Positions 1-4,153 of a stretch of DNA of 5,380 bases are shown in pieces. The notes under the pieces are model-generated. The model was not told the DNA's origin, ran no database searches, and saw only the letters and a program-made list of their open reading frames with translations. Source of the DNA: an uncultured Lachnospiraceae bacterium (lineage in GTDB: Bacteria; Bacillota; Clostridia; Lachnospirales; Lachnospiraceae). The position numbers and the translations under genes were made by a program. The DNA is taken from NCBI GenBank assembly GCA_947178465.1, contig CAMWYL010000235.1, positions 1 to 5,380 on the forward strand, read 5' to 3'. Positions within the stretch are counted from its first letter, which is position 1. Each line of letters starts with the position of its first letter.

Positions 1-9
1 GAGTAAAAA

Positions 10-1092
10 TTGTCCAGAGTGTATAACTTTTCAGCAGGTCCCGCAGTTTTACCTGAAGAAGTGTTAAAAGAAGCTGCAGACGAAATGTTAGATTATAAGG
101 GAACCGGTATGTCGGTGATGGAAATGAGTCATCGTTCCAAGGCTTATGATACGATTATCAAGGAAGCGGTAGCGGACTTGAGAGAACTGATGAATATTCC
201 CGACAATTACAAGGTTTTGTTTTTGCAGGGCGGCGCAAGCCAGCAGTTCGCGATGATACCGATGAACCTTATGAAAAATAAGGTGGCGGATTACATTGTG
301 ACCGGCCAGTGGGCGAAGAAGGCTTATCAGGAGGCCTGCATTTATGGAAAGGCAAACAAGATAGCATCCAGCGAGGATAAGACGTTTTCTTATATTCCGG
401 ATTGCTCGGATTTGCCGATTTCCGAGGATGCAGACTATGTATATATCTGTGAGAATAACACGATTTACGGAACAAAGTTTAAGACTCTGCCAAACACCAA
501 GGGAAAAACGCTGGTAGCGGATGTGTCTTCCTGCTTCCTCTCAGAGCCGGTAGACGTTACGAAGTACGGCGTTATCTATGGTGGCGTACAGAAGAATATC
601 GGACCTGCGGGTGTTGTTATCGTGATTATCAGAGAGGATCTGATTACGGAGGATGTACTTCCCGGGACACCGACCATGCTCAAGTACAAGACACATGCGG
701 ACAATGATTCCCTGTACAATACACCGCCCGCATATGGCATTTATATCTGCGGCAAGGTCTTTAAGTGGATTAAGAAGATGGGCGGCCTTCAGAAGATGAA
801 GGAGATTAATGAGAAGAAGGCGAAAATACTTTATGACTATTTGGACGAGAGCAAGCTTTTCAAGGGAACCGTAAGGAAGGAAGACCGCTCTCTGATGAAT
901 GTACCCTTTGTGACCGGCAGCGAGGAGCTGGATGCGAAGTTTGTCAAGGAGGCAAAGGAGGCCGGCTTTGAGAACCTGAAGGGGCATAGAACGGTCGGCG
1001 GTATGCGCGCGAGCATTTATAACGCTATGCCGATAGAGGGCGTGGAGAAGCTTGTAGCGTTTATGAAGAAATTTGAGGAGGCAAATGCATAA
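10..1092 (+). CDS. serC: Phosphoserine aminotransferase (SerC), TTG start
   Basis: Makes O-phospho-L-serine from 3-phosphohydroxypyruvate and glutamate, the second step of phosphorylated serine synthesis; a cytosolic PLP enzyme of aminotransferase class V. The protein has 360 residues, the normal full length for the family. It opens with the SerC signature RVYNFSAGPAVLP. Visible landmarks are the phosphate-binding loop GGASQQF (residues 74-80), W101 in TGQW (expected to stack on PLP), D171 in ADVSS (pyridine nitrogen contact), the Schiff-base lysine K195 in GGVQKNIGPAG, and H326/R327 plus R333 in the C-terminal GHRTVGGMRAS segment (substrate binding). The start is TTG at 10: an in-frame TAA lies at 4-6 and the next ATG would remove the conserved N-terminus. 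The bases GAG at 1-3 fit the tail of a Shine-Dalgarno site cut by the window edge. The stop overlaps the serA start by one base. Identification is secure; residue roles are transferred from family knowledge. Confidence 0.97.
   Translation: MSRVYNFSAGPAVLPEEVLKEAADEMLDYKGTGMSVMEMSHRSKAYDTIIKEAVADLRELMNIPDNYKVLFLQGGASQQFAMIPMNLMKNKVADYIVTGQWAKKAYQEACIYGKANKIASSEDKTFSYIPDCSDLPISEDADYVYICENNTIYGTKFKTLPNTKGKTLVADVSSCFLSEPVDVTKYGVIYGGVQKNIGPAGVVIVIIREDLITEDVLPGTPTMLKYKTHADNDSLYNTPPAYGIYICGKVFKWIKKMGGLQKMKEINEKKAKILYDYLDESKLFKGTVRKEDRSLMNVPFVTGSEELDAKFVKEAKEAGFENLKGHRTVGGMRASIYNAMPIEGVEKLVAFMKKFEEANA
1075..1081 (+). promoter_or_regulatory. Ribosome binding site of serA inside the serC 3' end
   Basis: GAGGAGG lies within the last codons of serC, 10 bases before the serA ATG. 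With the TAATG stop/start overlap this points to translational coupling of the two genes. Confidence 0.75.
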
Positions 1093-2255
1093 TGTATCAG
1101 TATAATTGTCTGAATCCCATCTCCGAGATTGGATTATCAAGATTTACGGAAAAGTATCAGAAAACAGAGGATATTGCGAAGGCGGATGGAGTGCTTGTCA
1201 GAAGTGCTTCTATGCATGAGATGGAGCTGCCTGAAGGTCTGCTTGCGGTAGCAAGAGCCGGAGCCGGTACCAACAATATTCCGCTGGAGAAGTGCGCGGA
1301 GCAGGGCATTGTTGTGTTTAATACTCCGGGCGCGAACGCAAATGGTGTTAAAGAGCTTGTAATCGCGGGAATGCTGTTGGCATCGCGTGATATTGTCGGC
1401 GGTATTGAGTGGGTAAAGGAAAATCAGGGCGTTGAGACCATTGCGAAGGATGCGGAGAAGGAAAAGAAGCATTTTGCCGGTACGGAGATACTGGGAAAGA
1501 AGCTGGGCGTTATCGGTCTTGGCGCGATTGGCGGAAGAGTTGCAAACGCTGCTTTAAGCCTTGGCATGGAGGTATACGGCTATGACCCGAATCTTTCCGT
1601 TGCGGCGGCTTTGAGCCTGAGCCGTGAGGTTAAGACGGTCACAAACGCAGATGAAATCTATGCGGAATGTGATTTTATCACGGTGCATGTACCGCTTCTG
1701 GACAGCACAAAGGGGCTGATTGACGCGGCGGCGATTGAGAAAATGAAGCAGGGAGTTGTTGTCCTGAATTTCTCAAGGGATTTGCTCGTAAACGAAGCGG
1801 ATATGCTTGCGGCGTTGGATGCGGGCAAGGTAAGAAAATATGTGTCCGATTTCCCGAATACGACTACGGCAGGGCATGCGAACTGTATCGTAATCCCGCA
1901 TCTTGGAGCTTCTACGGAGGAGTCTGAGGATAACTGTGCGATGATGGCGGTTGACGAGCTGAAGGATTATCTCGAAAACGGAAATATCAGAAACAGTGTC
2001 AACTATCCTGCCTGTGATATGGGTGTATGCGGTGGCGCGGGAAGAGTGGCGATTCTGCATAAGAACATTGCGAACATGATCACGCAGTTTACGGCAGCAT
2101 TTGGCGAGACCGGTATCAACATTAGTGATATGACCAATAAGTCAAGAGGAGAGTATGCGTATACGCTGCTTGATATTGATAAGGCTGCAGATGAGAAGAT
2201 TATGGAACGCTTGAAGAGCATTGACGGGGTGTTCAAGGTGAGAATTGTGAAGTAG
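1092..2255 (+). CDS. serA: D-3-phosphoglycerate dehydrogenase (SerA), ACT-domain type
   Basis: Oxidises 3-phosphoglycerate to 3-phosphohydroxypyruvate with NAD+, the first committed step of serine synthesis; cytosolic. The 387 residues fit the shorter class with one C-terminal ACT domain and no intervening ASB domain. Order: substrate-binding half (1 to about 100) with RAGAGTNNI at 55-63; Rossmann NAD-binding domain with G142-L-G144-A-I-G147 and acidic D165 18 residues on, as in NAD-specific members; catalytic R229 (NFSRD), D253 (SDFPN) and H270 (PHLGAST); ACT domain from about 317 to the end, a likely serine-feedback site. Oddity: where D-2-hydroxyacid dehydrogenases have the relay Glu (DVFxxEP), this protein reads SDFPNTTTAG, with Thr at 257-259. 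Whether its subfamily lacks that Glu or another residue substitutes cannot be settled by eye. The ATG at 1092 overlaps the serC stop as TAATG, so the two are cotranscribed and probably coupled. Another 2-hydroxyacid dehydrogenase is unlikely given serC next door. Confidence 0.95.
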   Translation: MYQYNCLNPISEIGLSRFTEKYQKTEDIAKADGVLVRSASMHEMELPEGLLAVARAGAGTNNIPLEKCAEQGIVVFNTPGANANGVKELVIAGMLLASRDIVGGIEWVKENQGVETIAKDAEKEKKHFAGTEILGKKLGVIGLGAIGGRVANAALSLGMEVYGYDPNLSVAAALSLSREVKTVTNADEIYAECDFITVHVPLLDSTKGLIDAAAIEKMKQGVVVLNFSRDLLVNEADMLAALDAGKVRKYVSDFPNTTTAGHANCIVIPHLGASTEESEDNCAMMAVDELKDYLENGNIRNSVNYPACDMGVCGGAGRVAILHKNIANMITQFTAAFGETGINISDMTNKSRGEYAYTLLDIDKAADEKIMERLKSIDGVFKVRIVK

Positions 2256-2275
2256 TCTCAATGGTTGTTTTTTTC

Positions 2276-2321
2276 AGCCCCAATACTGCCTCATTGAAAA
2301 CGTGAGACGGTATTGGGGGCT
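2276..2321 (+). repeat. Long imperfect hairpin just after serA
   Basis: Arms 2276-2293 and 2303-2321 pair over about 17 bp (AGCCCCAATAC with GTATTGGGGGCT, then TGC/ACG with one C-A mismatch, then CTCA/TGAG) around a 9-base loop. One extra G bulges from the 3' arm. A run of seven Ts (2268-2274) lies before the stem, and only TGAATTCATT follows it, so this is a poor classical intrinsic terminator on either strand. It may protect the serA mRNA 3' end, pause polymerase, or act with the GC-rich terminator about 70 bases on. Confidence 0.7.
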
Positions 2322-2330
2322 TGAATTCAT

Positions 2331-2450
2331 TCCCGCGAGCAACGAGCCAAGTGGCTGCTTGCAGACATTTGGCGACTGCCGTGAGGGTCATATACCCCGC
2401 CCTTTAGGACGTTTCAAATTTGATGCCCTATTGCTTGCGGCGGGGTTTTT
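2331..2450 (+). repeat. Structured intergenic element, probable dispersed repeat
   Basis: This non-coding stretch contains several nested dyads. The clearest hairpin, 2346-2373, has arms GCCAAGTGGCTG and CAGACATTTGGC (12 bp, one G-A mismatch, one G-U) around a CTTG loop. GGGT/ACCC can pair over 2385-2397, and a GC-rich terminator-like stem closes the element. The segment starting CCCGCGAGCAACGAGCC and running through GGCGACTGCCGTGAGGG resembles intergenic elements I recall from Lachnospiraceae genomes. That resemblance is from memory; the hairpins are directly visible. Confidence 0.5.
2394..2450 (+). terminator. Probable intrinsic terminator of the serC-serA operon
   Basis: ACCCCGCC (2394-2401) pairs perfectly with GGCGGGGT (2439-2446), and the 3' arm runs into five Ts (2446-2450). 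The 37-base loop is unusually long but holds its own weak stem (TAGG/CCTA, then CGTT/GATG, around TCAAATTT), so the whole can fold as one extended hairpin. The position between converging genes, after serA and just before the end of the 91-aa gene, suits a terminator. For the - strand gene no T tract follows the stem. Confidence 0.6.
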
Positions 2451-2475
2451 GACTTAGGCAATAATCAGTTGATGA

Positions 2476-2751
2476 TTAATAAGCATCGTGAACATCTCCA
2501 TATTTGGTCATGTTGCCGATGGTGTTTTGGAATTTCGTTTCTTTGGATACGGTGACTTCACTGGCTAAATCCATGTATTTGATAAAGATTTCTTCTACGG
2601 AAAGTCCTTTCTCTTTGGCGATTTCTTCCATGATGGGTCTGATTTTTTCCAGCTGGAAGGAAACGCGGGTCTTTTGAGGATCAAAATCCTTTAAAACACG
2701 GTCTGCGTATTCGTTGATACGGTCAAGTATTTCTTTGTCCTCTGCTGTCAT
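2476..2751 (-). CDS. Small helical protein, possible ribbon-helix-helix regulator or antitoxin
   Basis: A 91-residue protein I do not recognise by name. It is soluble, highly charged and mostly helical, with no signal peptide or membrane segment. Residues 1-24 look like an amphipathic helix. Residues 28-34 (TRVSFQL) could be a short beta strand, followed by helix 35-48, a G49 turn and helix 51-65. That strand-helix-helix order resembles ribbon-helix-helix DNA-binding proteins, in which alternate strand residues (here R29, S31, Q33) touch the major groove. This reading is inference. The start is the ATG at 2749-2751, preceded at 9 bases by AAGGAGG. It has its own strong promoter (2842-2870) although it also lies downstream of the 178-aa gene on the same strand, 135 bases away. 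The dyad and direct repeats near its promoter would fit autoregulation. A role as the antitoxin of a pair with the 178-aa protein is possible but unproven. Confidence 0.8.
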   Translation of the reverse strand: MTAEDKEILDRINEYADRVLKDFDPQKTRVSFQLEKIRPIMEEIAKEKGLSVEEIFIKYMDLASEVTVSKETKFQNTIGNMTKYGDVHDAY

Positions 2752-2760
2752 TGTGATATG

Positions 2761-2767
2761 CCTCCTT
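2761..2767 (-). promoter_or_regulatory. Ribosome binding site of the 91-aa gene
   Basis: The - strand reads AAGGAGG, nearly the full anti-Shine-Dalgarno complement, 9 bases before the ATG. It supports the chosen start. Confidence 0.85.
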
Positions 2768-2818
2768 ATAAAATATTTAACGATTCTGCTGTGTCAATCA
2801 TTGTTTTTGGCGATAGAA

Positions 2819-2834
2819 GCAAGAGCTCTGTTGC
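2819..2834. promoter_or_regulatory. Candidate operator dyad at the transcription start of the 91-aa gene
   Basis: The + strand reads GCAAGAGCTCTGTTGC, a 16-bp imperfect palindrome of form GCAAnAGnnCTnTTGC with 12 of 16 positions symmetric. It begins about 7 bases downstream of the -10 box at 2842-2847, so it would cover the transcription start. TTGCGAA also occurs twice, at 2831-2837 and 2854-2860, bracketing the -10. Regulator binding is inferred; no protein is shown to bind here. Confidence 0.35.
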
Positions 2835-2841
2835 GAAAAAT

Positions 2842-2870
2842 ATTGTATCACTATTGCGAATGCTTGTCAA
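2842..2870 (-). promoter_or_regulatory. Near-consensus sigma-A promoter for the 91-aa gene
   Basis: On the - strand a perfect -35 box TTGACA (2865-2870) is followed after exactly 17 bases by TACAAT (2842-2847), one mismatch from TATAAT. Transcription would start near 2835, giving a leader of about 85 bases. A second TTGACA at 2792-2797 has no good -10 box. Confidence 0.8.
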
Positions 2871-2886
2871 AATCAGTTTGCTCGTG

Positions 2887-3423
2887 TTATATATTCAAAC
2901 ACGCGTCGTCCCAAACCTGTACTTCGATATAGTGATACCGGTTGGCAACATTCTTTAAAAATTCCTCCGGTGTGCCGTCATAGTCGGATATTTCTTTAAA
3001 AAGCATATCTTTGGTTAGCATGGTAAAACCGCCATGTTCTTTGAGGGTAGTCATGCTGTCGCCATATGTAAAGCTGATGGAATCCGAAGGAATACGATTT
3101 AAGGGAATCGTTGTGACAATTCCGCAGTCAAACCAACCATCTAAGAAATCGCTTCCCTGCAGGACGAATGAAAGCGGATGTTCCTGCAAAGGTTTACCAC
3201 CGAGTTCCATAAAGCGAGCGCGTAACAGCGTATCTGTTTTTAAGCGTTCGGGATAATAATTCTCAAAATCCGCAAATCTGTAGAATGCAGTGGTTTCTTT
3301 GTTCTGCGAAGCCATTTCGTATGCAAGTGCAAACGCCTCATCTTTTGGCAGGCGCATGATATTCAGTAAAGGTGTGCAATTGCGGTGGCAGTAATTAATA
3401 ATGTGTAAATCATCGATAGTCAT
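2887..3423 (-). CDS. Hypothetical 178-aa soluble protein
   Basis: I do not recognise a named family. The protein has 178 residues, no signal peptide and no membrane helix, and looks like a compact alpha/beta domain. Landmarks are an N-terminal HIINYCHRNCTPLLNI segment (7-22), FYRFADF (47-53), a central strand/turn region HPLSFVLQGSDFLDGWF (82-98), IPLNRIPSDSISFTYGDSM (106-124), and a terminal strand YHYIEVQVW (163-171) with E167. The layout of an N-terminal His segment, a central SFTYGDSM segment and a late IEVQVW strand loosely recalls small ADP-ribosyltransferase-like folds such as DarT; this is weak inference. The ATG at 3421-3423 has AAGGAG six bases upstream (3430-3435). It lies 99 bases after the 83-aa gene and 135 bases before the 91-aa gene, all on the same strand, so the three may be partly cotranscribed. 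No strong promoter of its own is evident. Confidence 0.8.
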   Translation of the reverse strand: MTIDDLHIINYCHRNCTPLLNIMRLPKDEAFALAYEMASQNKETTAFYRFADFENYYPERLKTDTLLRARFMELGGKPLQEHPLSFVLQGSDFLDGWFDCGIVTTIPLNRIPSDSISFTYGDSMTTLKEHGGFTMLTKDMLFKEISDYDGTPEEFLKNVANRYHYIEVQVWDDACLNI

Positions 3424-3429
3424 TGAAAA

Positions 3430-3435
3430 CTCCTT
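3430..3435 (-). promoter_or_regulatory. Ribosome binding site of the 178-aa gene
   Basis: AAGGAG on the - strand, six bases before the ATG, fixes the start. Confidence 0.8.
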
Positions 3436-3475
3436 AAAATCTGCTTGTCAGGTAATATTTAATAATAGAATTACA

Positions 3476-3516
3476 CCCTGATTCTTTGCCGATTGCCATA
3501 ATAATTCATTTCAGGG
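3476..3516. repeat. Inverted repeat between the 83-aa and 178-aa genes
   Basis: CCCTGA (3476-3481) and TCAGGG (3511-3516) are perfect 6-bp inverted repeats separated by 29 bases. No T tract follows on either strand, so it is not a clear terminator. It may be a weak transcript structure or chance. Confidence 0.3.
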
Positions 3517-3522
3517 AGACGT

Positions 3523-3774
3523 TTATAAGATAGGATTGAGTTTTTGGCATGTTTCGCATATTCCCAATTCATTGACCCTTAAGAGATTGAAATATTTTCT
3601 TATGTTCCGGGCTGCTGCGGTGGTAAATTCGCCCTGTCCCCAATTTTTGGTTAAAGCCTCCGGCAACTCAGGATTATATCCTGTGCTGCCACAACAGATA
3701 CAGGTATTTATCCATTTTCTCAACTTAGGGTATTGCTTTATATAATCCAATCCCTCATCATGCCTGTATCCCAT
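3523..3774 (-). CDS. Small protein with two CxxC pairs, probable zinc ribbon
   Basis: An 83-residue protein of unknown function. Two CxxC knuckles, C25-I-C-C28 and C73-E-T-C76, are spaced as in a zinc ribbon or treble-clef finger, with about 44 residues between them containing a basic, aromatic helix (AARNIRKYF, 54-62). The N-terminus is charged (MGYRHDEGLDYI). It has no signal peptide and no membrane segment. The ATG at 3772-3774 is chosen over the in-frame TTG one codon earlier, because GGAGG (3782-3786) lies 7 bases from the ATG but only 4 from the TTG. It is the first gene of the - strand group, and a possible promoter lies at 3852-3860. Similar small proteins seem familiar to me from Clostridia but carry no name. 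Zinc binding is inferred from the cysteines; a nucleic-acid or protein-interaction role is possible. Confidence 0.8.
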   Translation of the reverse strand: MGYRHDEGLDYIKQYPKLRKWINTCICCGSTGYNPELPEALTKNWGQGEFTTAAARNIRKYFNLLRVNELGICETCQKLNPIL

Positions 3775-3795
3775 CAAAGCTCCTCCGTTATAAAA

Positions 3796-3824
3796 CTGAT
3801 TTGTAAACCCGAACTTTAAATCAG
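3796..3824. repeat. Inverted repeat in the leader of the 83-aa gene
   Basis: CTGATTT (3796-3802) and AAATCAG (3818-3824) are perfect 7-bp inverted repeats around 15 bases. AAA/TTT inside can extend the stem past a 2-base bulge. It lies between the candidate promoter at 3852-3860 and the start codon, so it would be a leader hairpin or an operator. Function is unknown. Confidence 0.4.
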
Positions 3825-3851
3825 ATTAATAAATACATATTTCGTAATTTT

Positions 3852-3860
3852 ATTGTACCA
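3852..3860 (-). promoter_or_regulatory. Candidate extended -10 promoter for the 83-aa gene
   Basis: The - strand reads TGGTACAAT, an extended -10 element (TGn plus TACAAT). No good -35 box lies 15-19 bases upstream, which is typical of extended -10 promoters. Transcription would start near 3845, about 70 bases before the ATG. Confidence 0.5.
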
Positions 3861-3870
3861 TTTTTGTGCG

Positions 3871-3999
3871 CTGTCCGCCACCATAAAATATAGGGAACGG
3901 GCAGGATCTGTGCTTTTGGAAACAAGAATGTATCAGGATATGTATGACAGTACGGTTCAATTGTGTAATTTCTATGAATTGAAGAGAGAAAAGAATTAA
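3871..3999 (+). pseudogene. Possible C-terminal gene remnant in the divergent intergenic region
   Basis: On the + strand a frame stays open from 3820 to a TAA at 3997-3999. From about 3871 its translation looks protein-like, including KYRERAGSVLLETRMYQ and DMYDSTVQLCNFYELK, an amphipathic charged helix. The only ATG codons are at 3928 and 3940, and neither has a Shine-Dalgarno site, so an intact gene is unlikely. It could be the decayed 3' end of a gene once located upstream, a 23-aa peptide starting at 3928, or chance. I cannot assign a family. Confidence 0.22.
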
Positions 4000-4008
4000 A
4001 AAGAGAAA

Positions 4009-4024
4009 AATTTCCGAGGAAATT
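4009..4024. repeat. Perfect 16-bp dyad upstream of the DUF1015 gene
   Basis: AATTTCC-GA-GGAAATT is an inverted repeat of two 7-bp arms with a 2-base centre. It sits about 50 bases upstream of the candidate DUF1015 promoter and just after the possible gene remnant. It suits a dimeric regulator site better than a terminator, as no T tract follows. Confidence 0.4.
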
Positions 4025-4071
4025 CCTGTTTGGGAAAAACCGTAAAAAGACTTCTATTTATATGCATAATC

Positions 4072-4080
4072 TGTTAAAAT
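4072..4080 (+). promoter_or_regulatory. Candidate extended -10 promoter for the DUF1015 gene
   Basis: TGTTAAAAT matches TGn plus TAAAAT (one mismatch from TATAAT). The -35 region at the right distance (TTCTAT) is poor. Transcription would begin near 4087, giving a leader of about 67 bases, so the gene could be expressed independently of serC-serA. Confidence 0.45.
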
Positions 4081-4101
4081 GGTGATGAAATACATGAGTG
4101 A

Positions 4102-4131
4102 GACAGTGAGGAATGATTGATACCCTCTGTC
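4102..4131 (+). promoter_or_regulatory. Leader hairpin just before the DUF1015 ribosome binding site
   Basis: GACA (4102-4105) pairs with TGTC (4128-4131), and GAGG (4108-4111) with CCTC (4124-4127), with a GT bulge and a 12-base loop. It ends 6 bases before the AAGGGAGG site. It does not include the ribosome binding site, so any regulatory effect is speculative. Confidence 0.3.
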
Positions 4132-4137
4132 AGATAC

Positions 4138-4145
4138 AAGGGAGG
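4138..4145 (+). promoter_or_regulatory. Ribosome binding site of the DUF1015 gene
   Basis: AAGGGAGG, followed by AGATTTTC and the ATG at 4154, is a strong Shine-Dalgarno site at normal spacing and fixes the start. Confidence 0.85.
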
Positions 4146-4153
4146 AGATTTTC

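Noticed and set aside
541..1140. 199-aa open frame on the - strand opposite serC
   Set aside because: It lies wholly against the secure serC/serA genes, has no ribosome binding site or family-like sequence, and is explained as a shadow of serC codon usage.
2331..2450. CRISPR array or tRNA/riboswitch
   Set aside because: There are no regularly spaced repeats, no cloverleaf, and no riboswitch core I recognise; hairpins plus a terminator explain it.
2769..2797. Second TTGACA (- strand) as another promoter for the 91-aa gene
   Set aside because: No acceptable -10 box lies 16-18 bases downstream; the TATAAG match is 21 bases away and abuts the ribosome binding site.
2714..2958. Overlapping + strand frames of 66 and 72 aa
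   Set aside because: They cover the start, leader and promoter of the - strand 91-aa gene and have no Shine-Dalgarno site of their own.
3455..3500. Promoter for the 178-aa gene (- strand TGTAAT or TATTAT boxes)
   Set aside because: The paired -35 hexamers match only 2-3 of 6 positions, so I cannot separate this from AT-rich background.
2256..4153. Insertion sequence or integrated element carrying the three small genes
   Set aside because: No transposase, integrase, terminal inverted repeats or target duplications are visible, so it is reported only as a composition and gene-order anomaly.
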